A stretch of 64,000 nucleotides of DNA from Synechococcales cyanobacterium GL140_1_metabat_312 (GCA_025351345.1 JANXWB010000011.1:1-64000), one strand, 5' to 3'; shown: positions 53,194 to 64,000, counted from the first letter of the stretch. Notes: a model not told the origin generated them from the sequence alone. Program-made: numbers and translations.

Positions 53194-54603
53194 ATGACTC
53201 AAAGCTTTGGTGTGATTGGATTGGCCGTCATGGGCGAAAACTTAGCCCTCAATGTGGAACGCAATGGTTTTCCGATCGCTGTCTACAATCGCAGCCGTGA
53301 AAAAACTGACGAATTCATGAAAACCCGCGCCGTTGGGAAAAACGTTAAAGCTGGCTACACCCTTGAAGAATTTGTGGGTCTCCTAGAACGCCCCCGTAAA
53401 ATTCTCATTATGGTCAAAGCAGGTGCTCCCGTTGATGCGGTAATAGAGCAACTCAAACCACTCCTTGATGAAGGCGATATTTTAATTGACGGCGGCAACT
53501 CGTTATTTACGGATACTGCTCGCCGTGCCGCAGATCTAGAAGGCTCCAAGTTTACCTTCATTGGTATGGGCGTGAGTGGCGGCGAAGAAGGTGCCCTAAA
53601 TGGTCCGAGCCTCATGCCCGGTGGTACCTTAACGGCCTATAAATACTTAGAACCCATTTTGACCAAGATAGCGGCTCAGGTAGACGATGGACCTTGCGTC
53701 ACTTACATCGGTCCCGGCGGTGCTGGTCACTACGTCAAAATGATCCATAACGGGATTGAATATGGTGATATGCAGCTCATTGCAGAAGCCTATGACTTGC
53801 TTAAAAATGTGGTCGGCTTAAATGGGGACGAAATCGCCCAAACGTTCACCGAATGGAACAAAACGGAAGAGCTGAACTCTTATCTGATCGAAATCACAGC
53901 AGATATATTCCGCAAAAAAGACGACGATTCAGGGAAAGCGCTGGTCGAAGTGATCATGGATGCTGCGGGCCAAAAAGGGACCGGACGCTGGACGGTGAAT
54001 GATGCGCTAGAACTTGGAGTTGCGATCCCCACAATCACGGCAGCGGTGAATGCTCGAATCTTGTCTTCCATTAAACTGGAGAGAGTCGAAGCGGCTAAGT
54101 TGATTTCGGGTCCAAATGTCACTTTTGAGGGCGATCGTGCCCAATTTATCAACCAAGTCCGTGACGCGCTGTATTGCTCCAAAATCTGTTCTTATGCCCA
54201 GGGAATGGCGTTGCTCAGTGCAGCATCTAAGTCATATGGGTTTACTTTAGACTTGGCAGAATGTTCTCGAATTTGGAAAGGCGGTTGCATCATTCGTGCG
54301 GGCTTCCTAGATAAAATCCGGGCCGCATTCAGCACTGATCCTCTACTTGCCAATCTGTTGTTGGCTCCTGAGTTTCGCGATACGGTCATGAGTCGTCAAA
54401 CTGCATGGCGAGCCGTGATTATGGAGGCGGCCCGATCGGGTATTGCTGTTCCAGCTTTCAGCGCGTCTCTTGATTACTTCGATAGCTATCGTCGCGATCG
54501 TCTTCCCCAAAACGTCACCCAAGCCCAACGCGACTTCTTCGGGGCACACACCTACGAACGTATTGACAAGCCCGGTGTCTTTCACACGGAATGGATGGAC
54601 TAG
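53194..54603 (+). CDS. gnd: 6-phosphogluconate dehydrogenase (decarboxylating)
   Basis: Oxidative pentose-phosphate pathway: 6-phosphogluconate plus NADP gives ribulose 5-phosphate, CO2 and NADPH; main source of NADPH in the dark. The 469-residue protein shows IGLAVMGENLALNVERNGF, SGGEEGALNGPSLMPGG, the catalytic Lys in HYVKMIHNGIEYGDMQLIAE, GGCIIRAGFLDKI and the C-terminal RRDRLPQNVTQAQRDFFGAH. It is of the normal dimeric long type. A strong terminator follows. Confidence 0.98.
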   Translation: MTQSFGVIGLAVMGENLALNVERNGFPIAVYNRSREKTDEFMKTRAVGKNVKAGYTLEEFVGLLERPRKILIMVKAGAPVDAVIEQLKPLLDEGDILIDGGNSLFTDTARRAADLEGSKFTFIGMGVSGGEEGALNGPSLMPGGTLTAYKYLEPILTKIAAQVDDGPCVTYIGPGGAGHYVKMIHNGIEYGDMQLIAEAYDLLKNVVGLNGDEIAQTFTEWNKTEELNSYLIEITADIFRKKDDDSGKALVEVIMDAAGQKGTGRWTVNDALELGVAIPTITAAVNARILSSIKLERVEAAKLISGPNVTFEGDRAQFINQVRDALYCSKICSYAQGMALLSAASKSYGFTLDLAECSRIWKGGCIIRAGFLDKIRAAFSTDPLLANLLLAPEFRDTVMSRQTAWRAVIMEAARSGIAVPAFSASLDYFDSYRRDRLPQNVTQAQRDFFGAHTYERIDKPGVFHTEWMD

Positions 54604-54652
54604 AAATTTTTCCTCAGATCATCTGATGTCAGGGTGTTGAAAAGCCCACACT

Positions 54653-54688
54653 AAAAAGCTCCTAAGATTTTAACCTTGGGAGCTTTTT
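54653..54688 (+). terminator. Rho-independent terminator after gnd
   Basis: AAAAAGCTCC at 54653-54662 pairs with GGAGCTTTTT at 54679-54688; ten pairs including the A/T tract. Confidence 0.9.
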
Positions 54689-55197
54689 AATAGGGATTTT
54701 TAATACATTAGCCAATCTTCTCAATTGATCATGAAACCAATCATGAAACCAAATAGAAGAAACACACAACCAGCGAAAGTCGTTCATGTAGAAATACAGA
54801 AACTGATTTTAACCAAGATTAAATCTTGAATTAATCCTAGCCATGCGATCTAGATAACTCCTCTCCAAATAGACAAGACCCAGATAATAGGAGCAGAAAT
54901 CGAACGATCCCTGACACAAATCCACAGATATGGCGAATTTGCTCACTTAGTTATTCATCCCACAGGGTTTGCCTTCCGATCATCTCCGTCTTAAAGATCA
55001 GCCAGAAGGCGTAAATCTCTAAAGATCTTCCCTTTACCTGATTCTAAAATTCCAAAACAATGTTCTTTTAAAGTCTTTTTTACCAAACTCAACTGTTCGC
55101 CTTAATCAGCGGCCTTTTCTCTCCACGTCAGCGATAGCGCTCAGGTCACAAACCTGGTAAATTTGGCAAAAGTACCAGTAAGCTTCAGAAAATATAA
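54689..55197. other. Long intergenic region upstream of sqdB
   Basis: About 510 bases, AT-rich, with no open frame of protein character. A region rich in A/T stretches leads to the sqdB ATG. I see no riboswitch or repeat; sqdB regulation in some cyanobacteria responds to phosphate but I could not identify an exact Pho box. Confidence 0.4.
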
Positions 55198-56346
<1,149 letters not shown>

Positions 56347-56376
56347 TTTGAAAATAGATGCATAGCTAGACTTATG

Positions 56377-56405
56377 AGGGAGAGAGGTAACATTCTCTCT
56401 CTTTA
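56377..56405 (+). terminator. Terminator-like hairpin after sqdB
   Basis: AGGGAGAGAG pairs with CTCTCTCTTT around an eight-base loop, with a short T end. It may separate or attenuate read-through into sqdX. Confidence 0.6.
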
Positions 56406-56537
56406 ACCTATTTTAAAGTCATGAAATCCTTCCCTTGTTTCGCGTTGTATTGTCTTCAAGCATGGTTCAAGCACGATCGCCCCGAACTATTTTCTATTTA
56501 AACTCTAGACTCTAAAATTCTCAATTAAATACTCAAC

Positions 56538-57668
56538 ATGAGAATCGCCCTCTTTACCGAAACCTTTCTGCCCAAAGTAGACGGCATCGTTACCCGCCTC
56601 AAACATACCGTCGAGCATCTTCAACGCCAAGGCCATCAAGTCTTAATTTTTTCCCCAGACGGTGGACTTACTGAATATAAAGGCGCGATCGTCTATGGTG
56701 TGTCTGGTCTTCCGCTTCCCTGGTATCCCGAACTTAAGATGGCCTTCCCCAGTCCAGCCCTTCGGCGGGAGCTAAACCGTTTTAAACCAGACCTAATTCA
56801 CGTCGTCAATCCAGCCATTTTGGGACTTGGCGGCATCTATTACGCCCAAAAACTGAACATTCCCCTCGTCGCCTCGTACCATACGCATCTGCCTAAATAT
56901 TTGGAATACTATGGGCTGGGCAACTTAGAAGGTCTGCTCTGGTTTTTGCTCCGTCAAGCTCATAATCGTGCCCGTCTTAACCTCTGTACCTCCAGCGCGA
57001 TGGTTCAAACCCTTACCGACCATGGTATCCATCACACTGATTTATGGCAGCGTGGAGTAGATACGGAAACGTTTCATCCCCGCTTAGAAAGCCCGGACAT
57101 GCGATCGCGCCTAACTCAAGGCCATCCCGAGGATCCATTGCTTCTGTATGTCGGTCGTTTGGGGGCTGAAAAAGAAATCCATCGAATAAAACCAATCTTG
57201 CAAGCTATTCCTAACGCTCGTCTTGCTCTAGTTGGGGATGGACCAAATCGCGAAAATCTCGAAAAATATTTTGCGGGAACGAAAACTAATTTTATTGGAT
57301 ATTTGGCTGGGAAAGAATTGGGTTCGGCCTATGCTTCGGCAGATGTCTTTATTTTTCCGTCTCGTACTGAAACCTTAGGATTGGTTTTGCTGGAAGCGAT
57401 GGCTGCGGGCTGTCCGGTGGTTGCGGCAAATTCTGGCGGAATCCCTGACATTGTAACACCGGGTAAAAATGGGTATCTTTTCGATCCGCAGGATGAATTG
57501 AGCGCGATCGCAGCTACCCAACAACTCTTAGCCAACCCGCAACAACGATCGCAACTCCGCCAAAATGCCCGCCAAGAATCAGAGCGTTGGAACTGGAGCG
57601 CCGCTACTCAACAACTCTCTCGCTATTACGAAAATGTTCTAGGCAAAACCGCGATCGCGGCCCCCTAA
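56538..57668 (+). CDS. sqdX: Sulfoquinovosyltransferase SqdX
   Basis: Transfers sulfoquinovose from UDP-sulfoquinovose to diacylglycerol; final step of SQDG synthesis at the membrane. GT4 glycosyltransferase of 376 residues with IALFTETFLPKVDGIVTRLK, YHTHLPKYLEYYG, WQRGVDTETFHP, YVGRLGAEKE and the donor motif ETLGLVLLEAMAAGCPVVAA. The pairing with sqdB makes the identification firm. Confidence 0.95.
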   Translation: MRIALFTETFLPKVDGIVTRLKHTVEHLQRQGHQVLIFSPDGGLTEYKGAIVYGVSGLPLPWYPELKMAFPSPALRRELNRFKPDLIHVVNPAILGLGGIYYAQKLNIPLVASYHTHLPKYLEYYGLGNLEGLLWFLLRQAHNRARLNLCTSSAMVQTLTDHGIHHTDLWQRGVDTETFHPRLESPDMRSRLTQGHPEDPLLLYVGRLGAEKEIHRIKPILQAIPNARLALVGDGPNRENLEKYFAGTKTNFIGYLAGKELGSAYASADVFIFPSRTETLGLVLLEAMAAGCPVVAANSGGIPDIVTPGKNGYLFDPQDELSAIAATQQLLANPQQRSQLRQNARQESERWNWSAATQQLSRYYENVLGKTAIAAP

Positions 57669-57685
57669 AGTTAAAAATATTAAAA

Positions 57686-57721
57686 ATCCCTCCAGAACTT
57701 AAAACTCTGGAAGGATATTTT
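57686..57721. terminator. Terminator between sqdX and the convergent small gene
   Basis: ATCC and TCCAGA on one arm pair with TCTGGA and GGAT on the other, with single-base bulges, followed by ATTTT. Confidence 0.65.
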
Positions 57722-57772
57722 GATAGTAAGAACCGACCTCGGTTAACTATGGAATTTAATTTCCCCCAGTTC

Positions 57773-58033
57773 TTAACCCGCCTCAGCATCTCCAAAATGG
57801 GGACTTGTCTGACCAATACCTAAACTTTTCTTAGTTCGCTTCAAGTCTTTCCAGAGGGCTTTAATCTCTTGATAAGAATCTTCGGGAGAAATCTTACCAC
57901 CTGTCTCAAGGTTTGAGATTGTCATCACCCGACCCGCAAATTCTTGAAGATTGGCATTAAAGGCCAAATTTTCGGGTTTAAAGTGACCGCGATAACGGCT
58001 ACGAGGATTGAAAAAGTTCGATTGATCCGACAT
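57773..58033 (-). CDS. Small conserved cyanobacterial protein (DUF7219-like), copy 2
   Basis: An 86-residue paralogue of the gene at 26981-27220: SNFFNPRSRYRGHFKPENLA, FNANLQEFAGRV, then GGKISPEDSYQEIKALWKDL. The start is the ATG at 58033, where homology with the other copy begins. It has a slightly longer C-terminus (IGQTSPHFGDAEAG). No function known. It is convergent with sqdX, as copy 1 is with wecB. Confidence 0.75.
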   Translation of the reverse strand: MSDQSNFFNPRSRYRGHFKPENLAFNANLQEFAGRVMTISNLETGGKISPEDSYQEIKALWKDLKRTKKSLGIGQTSPHFGDAEAG

Positions 58034-58311
58034 CTTGACAGACGCTCCTGCTTGAAAATAGTGGCAATGTTGCTTCACTGAAGGCATGTTGGCTTCCGAT
58101 CGGAACCCAGTCTCCAGTTTTTACTCCATCAAAAAAGCTTTCCTTTACTGGAAGAATTGAAATGTATGGACTTAAACTACACTTAACCTAGCATTAACCT
58201 AAGAAAATGCAAAGTATGCGTAGACACTTTTTACACTGTCTTTATGAATTCTCTTGACAGTTATGTACCCTTTGATACTTTTGATACTGGTAAATTTCGA
58301 GCTGAGTAAAA

Positions 58312-59046
58312 TTAGTACTGTTCCTTCAAGCTTCTTGCCCCACTCATAGCTTCTTTTCTCAAGTCCTCGGCAATTCGGAACATTTCTATGCCGTCATGGA
58401 GGTAGGTTTCGTCATAGTTTTGGGTGAAGAAGTCTAACTCGTTCAGCGCGTCGGCCAATTGGTGCATACAGTAATAAAGATTTGCGGAGACTGCGGCAGC
58501 GATCGGAGGATTGGGCACAGTACAGGCCACCATTTGAGACTTATCGATTTTGGTTCGACAGTCTTCGATATAGGCCATGAACGCATCCATTAGCTCATCA
58601 TCAAACGGATCCGCTGACAGTGCCTTAATCTGCGATCGGAGGGGTTTTAGTATCTCGCCCATCAGCCTCACGACAGGTTTATAAACTTGTTTCATCCATT
58701 GTTCTAGAAGGTCGTCGGGTTCTGCGGTTTCCTGTTTGCGTCTGGCATTGTACTGTTGTCGGGCGGCTTCGGTACGATCGGTGCGGGTTTCGGTGCGTTG
58801 CCCTGGACCATAGCGCAACATTTGATCGTAAACCCGACGTTGATGGCTGTCGCTAAGGACTTCGTAGGCGGCGCTGAGGACTTGAAATTTTTCCAGAACT
58901 TGGCTTTGTTGGGTGCTGTTGCTGTGGCGATCGGGATGAAAAAGCTTTGCCAATCGTCGAAAAGATTGCTTGATCTCATCTCCCGTGGCCGTGGCGGATA
59001 CTTCTAATAATTCATAATGGGTGGGCGAAAGCGTTGGCTTACTCAT
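58312..59046 (-). CDS. DnaJ-domain protein
   Basis: A 244-residue protein with an N-terminal J domain (residues 7-75): HYELLEVSATATGDEIKQSF and the HPD motif in KLFHPDRHSN, then LSAAYEVLSDSHQRRVYDQM. It should stimulate a DnaK partner. No Gly/Phe-rich or zinc-finger domain follows; instead there is a linker with charged residues and a helical C-terminal domain from about 105 (VYKPVVRLMGEILKPLRSQI), of a type seen in cyanobacterial J-proteins with unknown clients. Confidence 0.92.
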   Translation of the reverse strand: MSKPTLSPTHYELLEVSATATGDEIKQSFRRLAKLFHPDRHSNSTQQSQVLEKFQVLSAAYEVLSDSHQRRVYDQMLRYGPGQRTETRTDRTEAARQQYNARRKQETAEPDDLLEQWMKQVYKPVVRLMGEILKPLRSQIKALSADPFDDELMDAFMAYIEDCRTKIDKSQMVACTVPNPPIAAAVSANLYYCMHQLADALNELDFFTQNYDETYLHDGIEMFRIAEDLRKEAMSGARSLKEQY

Positions 59047-59163
59047 GTCTATTAGTCATCTCTAAAAGGCGATCGGTCCCGCATCCAGCTCCCCTCAAGA
59101 AGCTAAAAATACCCATCGATTATAAAATGCTATTCTCTTGTCTCGTCAAACCAGCTATTGGGT

Positions 59164-60408
59164 TCATTTACCCAACCCTTCCTCAGGCACAATCGGAGAG
59201 GCTTCTGGCAGAGATTCAACTTGTCCGGTCGATCGAGCTAATTCTCTCTGCTGCGCCTGAATTACCAAGGGTTCCAACTGCTGAGCCACATTAGCCCGCT
59301 GTTCTACTTGCTGTGAACTCGACACCAACTTACTCAACCCATTAATTAGATTCCGCAAATTTTCCCGCAATTTTGGATCGCCCATCAAATCGTCTAAATC
59401 CGTAGTTATCTTTTGCGTATTTTGAAAAGTCGCCCGCGCCGAATCCAAGGTCTGCTGAAGCATTAATACATTAGTTGGGTCATTCACGGCTTTCGATGCA
59501 TCTCGTAAATTAACGGATGCGATCGCCGCATTTGCCGCCAGGGTTTCTAAGTTTTGTAGCAATTGCCCGCTCGTCACTCGATCGATCGCCGGACCCATTT
59601 TGGTAACCGCTACTTTCAACGATCCACTGCTTTGATTTAGATTCTCTAATGTCCCCACTAACAGCGATCGGTTTTCATTCACCAGCCCACTCACTTGAGC
59701 AAGGGTCAGATTAGCCCTGTTTGAGGTTTGGGTTAGCGACTGAGCCGTAGTAGAAAAATTTTGCATCGTCGCAGCAGTTGCCCCTGACACCGATCGCAAC
59801 TCCTGACGACTCGTCTGCGCCAAAAGCCCAAATTCCTTGCTAACCTTTGCCACTTCCAACGCCGCCGCATTAGAACTTTTCGTCAATGCGATTAAATTTC
59901 CCACAAACGCAGGGCTACTGTAGGCCGTTGTGAATTTCACACTTTCCTTTAACAACGCCTCCGTACTCACCCCAATCGAGCCTCTCACCTCTGCACCCTC
60001 ACAGATGATTACTGCCCGATCGCATTTGCCATCCCGAGGTTTAGTTGCTGTATTGATTCCACCATCCGGCGGCACAATATCCAAACTACTTGCGCCTAAA
60101 AAGCTAGATTGATTTACATTAAAAAGCGAATTTTTTGGCACCCGCAACTCCGGTTGATCAATCCGCACCTTCACCTTCACGCCGTCGTCACCAAAGGTTA
60201 CGCTTCGTACACTACCCACAGTGCTGCCCCGATAGCGCACAACGGAACCCTGAGACAGCCCCGATGTATCTTTGAATTGCACCACCACTTCATAGCCAGA
60301 CTGTCCAAAGGCGATGCCCCGCAGCCACAGCACACTTGCTCCCAATGCCCCCAATCCACCCAAAATAAATAGTCCTAACACCCCTTCCCGTCCTAGCCTT
60401 GTCCCCAT
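59164..60408 (-). CDS. MCE/MlaD-type lipid-transport protein
   Basis: Periplasmic substrate-binding component of an Mla/TGD-type ABC lipid transporter. An N-terminal membrane anchor (GVLGLFILGGLGALGASVLW) is followed by the MCE domain (about 38-120: YEVVVQFKDTSGLSQGSVVR, GSTVGSVRSVTF, NSLFNVNQSSFLG). The long C-terminal part is helical (coiled-coil-like), as in TGD2. The ATPase gene lies directly upstream on the same strand. The permease gene is not in the window. Confidence 0.92.
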   Translation of the reverse strand: MGTRLGREGVLGLFILGGLGALGASVLWLRGIAFGQSGYEVVVQFKDTSGLSQGSVVRYRGSTVGSVRSVTFGDDGVKVKVRIDQPELRVPKNSLFNVNQSSFLGASSLDIVPPDGGINTATKPRDGKCDRAVIICEGAEVRGSIGVSTEALLKESVKFTTAYSSPAFVGNLIALTKSSNAAALEVAKVSKEFGLLAQTSRQELRSVSGATAATMQNFSTTAQSLTQTSNRANLTLAQVSGLVNENRSLLVGTLENLNQSSGSLKVAVTKMGPAIDRVTSGQLLQNLETLAANAAIASVNLRDASKAVNDPTNVLMLQQTLDSARATFQNTQKITTDLDDLMGDPKLRENLRNLINGLSKLVSSSQQVEQRANVAQQLEPLVIQAQQRELARSTGQVESLPEASPIVPEEGLGK

Positions 60409-60476
60409 AACTTAACCTCTACTTTAATTTGGAAAAATATCTGGTAAACGTCCAAACTTAAAAATTTAAGCCTCAA

Positions 60477-61304
60477 CTAATCCAAAACCCGAATCGGTCC
60501 AGTCACGCTGCCCTCAAAAAATTGACGCACCAACGGATTAGTTGTCGTATCAATCTCGGCGATCGGGCGATCCCACCGTACCTTACCGTCGTATAAAAAC
60601 AACACGCGTTCCGCTGTTCGTCGAATTGTACTTTCCTGATGCGTTACCATTATTGAACTGCGCCCTCGTCCAGCCTTTTGACGCACCTCACAGACTAAAT
60701 CTTCAATGATAGTGGAGGCGATCGGATCCAATCCCGCTGTCGGTTCATCGTACAACAATACATTTGGCGTATCGTCAGGGTTTTGGGGATTTTCCAAAAT
60801 TGCCCGTGCAAAACTGACCCGCTTGCGCATTCCTCCCGATAATTCTGCTGGATACTTGTTGCCAATATTTGGCAATCCCACAGTCTTTAAACATTGGCTG
60901 ACTAATGCCTGTATTTCTGCTCGGTTCAAGGTTGAATGTTGATAGAGCAAGAAGCCCACATTCTCTTCCACCGTCAAGGAATCAAACAGCGCCGCCTGCT
61001 GAAATACCATGCCAATTCCGCTGCTGGCCAAATTATCTTCGGCCAATCCTTGACGCAGTTTTCCCCGGACAAAAATCTCCCCTGCATCAGCCGCCACCAA
61101 GCCCGCAATCACCCGAAGCACCGTCGATTTCCCGGTTCCGGATGGTCCAATAATCGCGATCGCTTCGCCGGGATAAATTTTTAAGCTAATGCCATCTAAA
61201 ACTTTTTGCGATCCAAATGATTTGGATATATTTCTCAGTTCCACTAACGGTGGCGCTAACGGTTCTAGAGATGACGTTTCAGATGATGATACGGACGGTG
61301 TCAT
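60477..61304 (-). CDS. ABC transporter ATP-binding protein, MlaF/TGD3-like
   Basis: A 275-residue ABC ATPase of the Mla/Ttg2 family. Walker A GPSGTGKST, Q-loop FQQAALFDSLTV, signature ELSGGMRKRVSFARAI, Walker B VLLYDEPTAGLDP and the H-loop SIMVTHQ are all present. The MRKR form of the signature is characteristic of MlaF/TGD3. It precedes the MCE gene by about 70 bases and is probably the first gene of that unit. Likely shuttles lipids between membranes. Confidence 0.93.
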   Translation of the reverse strand: MTPSVSSSETSSLEPLAPPLVELRNISKSFGSQKVLDGISLKIYPGEAIAIIGPSGTGKSTVLRVIAGLVAADAGEIFVRGKLRQGLAEDNLASSGIGMVFQQAALFDSLTVEENVGFLLYQHSTLNRAEIQALVSQCLKTVGLPNIGNKYPAELSGGMRKRVSFARAILENPQNPDDTPNVLLYDEPTAGLDPIASTIIEDLVCEVRQKAGRGRSSIMVTHQESTIRRTAERVLFLYDGKVRWDRPIAEIDTTTNPLVRQFFEGSVTGPIRVLD

Positions 61305-61503
61305 TTCACAAAACCTAATCTACATGCTTCAGTAAATCCGACTATCGTTATCTGCTTATTATCTATTTTAAGTTCTAGTGTTTTCTTTGAGGGAATACTT
61401 GCAGAAACAAGAACCTACGTTATTCTTCTCAGTATTACTGATTATTTTATTGTGCCTAAGTAAGGCATTGAGCAGGAAATTATTTATCCGGTTAACTAAA
61501 AGC

Positions 61504-62925
61504 ATGACAGCCCATCGTTCCTTTAAACTAGCCATTCGATCCGCTCGTCGGTTCCGATCGGTGCGTCAGTTCCGATCGCGCCAAGCAGCATCGCCTCACT
61601 GGATGATGATGCTTCCGGATGGCGTTGGCAAATGGATGAAATGGATGACTCCTGGAATGTCCATGAAGCGATGGATGTTGATTAGTGCGGGCGGGGTTCT
61701 GATGATTTCGTTGGGCTTTGCGATTTGGGTGAAGCTCACCCCGATTTTTTACATCACTCAGCTTTCTAGTGATCTTTTGGAATATGTCGCACGCACGGTG
61801 CCGAATTACGTCAGTGGTCCCATGGTGATTTTGACGGGCATGGCGTTAGTGTGGCTGGGGCAAACCCGCACCTTTAATTCCATTACCGAAGTGTTAATTC
61901 CTGATCATGACCAACGCCTAGTCGATATGATTTGGGATCATCGGCGCTTGAATCGAGGCCCAAGAATTGTCGTGATTGGCGGCGGAACTGGACTGAGTAC
62001 GTTGCTGCGTGGACTCAAAGTGCTCAGTACAAATTTGGTTGCGATCGTAACCGTGGCCGATGATGGTGGATCCTCTGGGCGATTACGTCGAGAAATTGGG
62101 GTGTTGCCGCCCGGTGACATTCGCAACTGTTTGGCGGCGTTGGCAGACGAAGAAAAATTGATTACTGAACTATTCCAATATCGATTTCAAGCGGGAGATG
62201 GCTTGGTTGGTCATAGCTTTGGCAATCTCTTCTTGACGGCTCTCAGCGAAGTGAGTGGAGATCTAGAGCGGGCGGTGGAAGCGAGTTCAAAAGTGCTAGC
62301 GATTAAGGGTGAAGTGTTTCCGGCCACTCTCAGCGACGTGCGCCTCTGGGTTGAACTCGAAGACGGTCGCCGGATTGAGGGTGAATCTCAAATTCCTGAA
62401 GCGCGGGGCAAAATCGTCAAAATCGGCTGTACTCCTGCTAATCCTCCCGCATTACCCAAGGCCATCCAAGCCATTCGTAATGCGGATTTCATTATCATTG
62501 GACCGGGCAGTCTCTACACGAGCATTGTCCCTAATTTGCTGGTTCCTGAAATTCGTGAAGCGATCGCTGCGACCCAAGTTCCCTGTGTATATGTCTCCAA
62601 TGTCATGACTCAACCGGGCGAAACCGATGGATACACCGTCGCGGATCATATTGAGGCGATCGATGAAATTTCTGGCTTTCCGTTATTTGATGCAGTGTTA
62701 GTCCAGCGCCGTCCGCCCTCGAAGTCGTCGATTGAAAATTATGCAAAAGAAGGTTCAATTCCCGTTGTTCTCGATACCGATCGGGTGACAAGCTTGGGCC
62801 GACGGATTATTCGAGCGGATGTGATGGAAGAAGACAGTGAAGGATTTGTGCGTCATAATCCCGATCGGTTAGCGAAAGTGCTGTTGCGTTGGTATGCTGC
62901 CATGAAACTTGAGCAGAAGTCATGA
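61504..62925 (+). CDS. yvcK: YvcK/CofD-like gluconeogenesis factor (UPF0052) with membrane anchor
   Basis: YvcK-family protein, 473 residues from the ATG at 61504 (a GTG at 61378 would add 42 residues including a hydrophobic helix). Two membrane segments come first ([20 protein letters not shown] and [19 protein letters not shown]), typical of the cyanobacterial form. The soluble core follows: [73 protein letters not shown]. YvcK binds UDP-sugars and affects cell shape and carbon flux. It overlaps tsaE by four bases. Confidence 0.93.
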   Translation: MTAHRSFKLAIRSARRFRSVRQFRSRQAASPHWMMMLPDGVGKWMKWMTPGMSMKRWMLISAGGVLMISLGFAIWVKLTPIFYITQLSSDLLEYVARTVPNYVSGPMVILTGMALVWLGQTRTFNSITEVLIPDHDQRLVDMIWDHRRLNRGPRIVVIGGGTGLSTLLRGLKVLSTNLVAIVTVADDGGSSGRLRREIGVLPPGDIRNCLAALADEEKLITELFQYRFQAGDGLVGHSFGNLFLTALSEVSGDLERAVEASSKVLAIKGEVFPATLSDVRLWVELEDGRRIEGESQIPEARGKIVKIGCTPANPPALPKAIQAIRNADFIIIGPGSLYTSIVPNLLVPEIREAIAATQVPCVYVSNVMTQPGETDGYTVADHIEAIDEISGFPLFDAVLVQRRPPSKSSIENYAKEGSIPVVLDTDRVTSLGRRIIRADVMEEDSEGFVRHNPDRLAKVLLRWYAAMKLEQKS

Positions 62926-63365
62926 ATCACCTTAATCTGCCCAATCTCCAAGCGACTCATGATCTTGGGGTCCGACTGGGAAAAACCTTAAAACCCGGCA
63001 CTGTTTTGCTTTTGACGGGTGACTTGGGAACGGGAAAAACGAGCCTTGTCCAGGGCATTGGGGTCGGATTGGGGATTGTCGAAACCCTAGAGAGTCCAAC
63101 CTTTACCCTGTTGAATGAATATCATGATGGTCGAGTCCCGCTCTATCACCTCGATCTCTACCGACTCACGCTCCCCGAAGTTGCAGAACTCTATCTCGAA
63201 GGCTATTGGGATGGAACAGAAGCGCCCTTGGGAATCATGGCGATCGAATGGTGCGATCGTCTGCCTTATTTGCCCGATCGATACCTCAATCTCACGCTTA
63301 CTCACGCTGAAATGGGTCGTAATTTAAGCTGGAATGCAATGGGCGATTCTCAGGAAATTATCTAG
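62922..63365 (+). CDS. tsaE: tRNA threonylcarbamoyladenosine biosynthesis protein TsaE
   Basis: P-loop ATPase needed with TsaB and TsaD for the t6A37 modification of tRNAs reading ANN codons. The 147-residue protein has Walker A in [17 protein letters not shown], the [15 protein letters not shown] segment, the YHLDLYRL motif, and [12 protein letters not shown] near the C-terminus. It starts with ATGA, overlapping the stop of yvcK, so the two are translated in tandem. Confidence 0.96.
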   Translation: MNHLNLPNLQATHDLGVRLGKTLKPGTVLLLTGDLGTGKTSLVQGIGVGLGIVETLESPTFTLLNEYHDGRVPLYHLDLYRLTLPEVAELYLEGYWDGTEAPLGIMAIEWCDRLPYLPDRYLNLTLTHAEMGRNLSWNAMGDSQEII

Positions 63366-63458
63366 AAATCACTAGATTTGAGTAATTTGTTAAGCAAATA
63401 ATTTATTAGGTAATCAAACATTTTATTTATTAAGTAATCAAATAAGTAATCAAACATT

Positions 63459-64000
63459 TTATGTCTTTGGTTTTCGTTCTCCGATCGCAACTAGACGATT
63501 GATGCTTTTGGGCAAATAGTCTCCCCCCTTCTTTTCCGAACTGTCTCCTGCGCTGTATTGATCTAGATGTTGGAAAATTGCGATTGATGGCGTGACTCGG
63601 CAGCTAAAAAATTCTACGATCGCTCGACCATCTGGGAAAATTTTGACTTTAGAAGATAAATCCTTCACGTCTGTCCGCCATTGCCATCGGAGTTGTTGCG
63701 GGATTCTACTAATCAACGTATGTTTGCCCCAAATTCCCTGTTTACCGAGCGCTCCAAACTCTTGTAGTTCGCGGCGTAGTAACGAAGCATACACATAGGA
63801 CCCTGGACTGTTATCGCCTTCGATCGCTAGACTAATATCCTCTAGACAGTCCGACGGTTTCGGAGGTTCTTCTTCGGTTCCAGCAGCAGAGAGCGCTTGT
63901 TCTAGATTGGCGGTGGTGCCCATGGCTTCTGGAATGGCCCAAGTTTTACCCACCCCCTCTTCACCTTGGCGGTAAAGATACGTTGCTAGTCGGTACCCCG
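63459..64000 (-). CDS. Conserved hypothetical protein, C-terminal part (5' end outside window)
   Basis: The frame is open through the right edge of the window, so the apparent GTG at 63953 is internal; the translation at the edge reads GYRLATYLYRQGEEGVGKTW. Over 180 residues, the protein includes IPEAMGTTANLEQALSAAG, SPGSYVYASLLRRELQEFG, KHTLISRIPQQLRWQWRTDV and the end LPKSINRLVAIG. No catalytic motif is recognised. The pattern resembles a cyanobacterial hypothetical family. Convergent with tsaE. Confidence 0.6.
   Translation of the reverse strand, partial: GYRLATYLYRQGEEGVGKTWAIPEAMGTTANLEQALSAAGTEEEPPKPSDCLEDISLAIEGDNSPGSYVYASLLRRELQEFGALGKQGIWGKHTLISRIPQQLRWQWRTDVKDLSSKVKIFPDGRAIVEFFSCRVTPSIAIFQHLDQYSAGDSSEKKGGDYLPKSINRLVAIGERKPKT

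Noticed and set aside
61378-61503. GTG start adding 42 residues to YvcK
   Set aside because: Possible, but the ATG at 61504 gives the usual family length; the extra part has no obvious ribosome site. Kept only as an alternative.

Overview
The window is chromosomal DNA from a cyanobacterium. The evidence is oxygenic-photosynthesis and thylakoid genes (acsF cyclase, sqdB/sqdX sulfolipid synthesis, crr6 NDH-1 assembly, Ycf66, DUF1816, DUF2996, an Rre1/Ycf29-type regulator, an SpkB-type kinase) together with a very high density of the CGATCG core of the HIP1 palindrome, which occurs every few hundred bases almost everywhere. The gene style (long spacers, few operons, many paralogous sensors, toxin-antitoxin remnants) fits a filamentous or Leptolyngbya-like cyanobacterium, but the genus cannot be fixed from the sequence alone. 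No CRISPR array, rRNA, complete insertion sequence or prophage was seen. One tRNA (Gly-GCC) is present.

Layout. 1-10 kb: phosphohexomutase (cut by the window edge), pdxJ, PrxQ-type peroxiredoxin, Uma2 nuclease, a VapBC-like toxin-antitoxin pair, an LRAT-like protein, manganese catalase, a transglutaminase-like protein, a Rieske oxygenase, a GNAT acetyltransferase fragment and a large AMIN-domain envelope protein. 10-12 kb: an island-like segment with an orphan ParA ATPase, three 39-42 bp spaced repeats beside its 3' end, and no CGATCG for about 1.6 kb. 12-21 kb: DUF1802, small membrane proteins, a LOG-family protein, a ProA paralogue without the catalytic Cys, tRNA-Gly, a TPR protein, a histidine-kinase-like protein without the phospho-accepting His, and crr6. 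21-24.2 kb: a graveyard of toxin-antitoxin genes and a decayed GIY-YIG/SH3b gene, with a recent duplication of about 100 bp.

24-40 kb: YcgQ-like protein, wecB, GT2 glycosyltransferase, rre1, PHP hydrolase, queA, yraN, a lumenal-type pentapeptide protein, a retropepsin-like lipoprotein, carA, a STAS protein with a probable ATT start, Mini-RNase III, an rlmB with a very long Gly-rich repeat extension, DUF1816 and an alpha/beta hydrolase. 40-64 kb: DUF2996, acsF, an SpkB-like kinase, pheT, hslO, HU, cobD plus an overlapping flavoprotein, Ycf66, gnd, sqdB, sqdX, a DnaJ protein, an Mla/TGD-type lipid transporter pair (MCE protein and ATPase), yvcK overlapping tsaE, and a protein cut by the right edge.

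The genes are mostly independent housekeeping units. Functional links visible here are sqdB with sqdX (sulfolipid), the MCE protein with its ATPase (lipid transport), cobD with the flavoprotein (translational overlap), yvcK with tsaE (4-bp overlap) and several toxin-antitoxin pairs. The least explained parts are the ParA/repeat segment, the two enzyme homologues that lost their key catalytic residue, and the small membrane ORFs with their own terminators.
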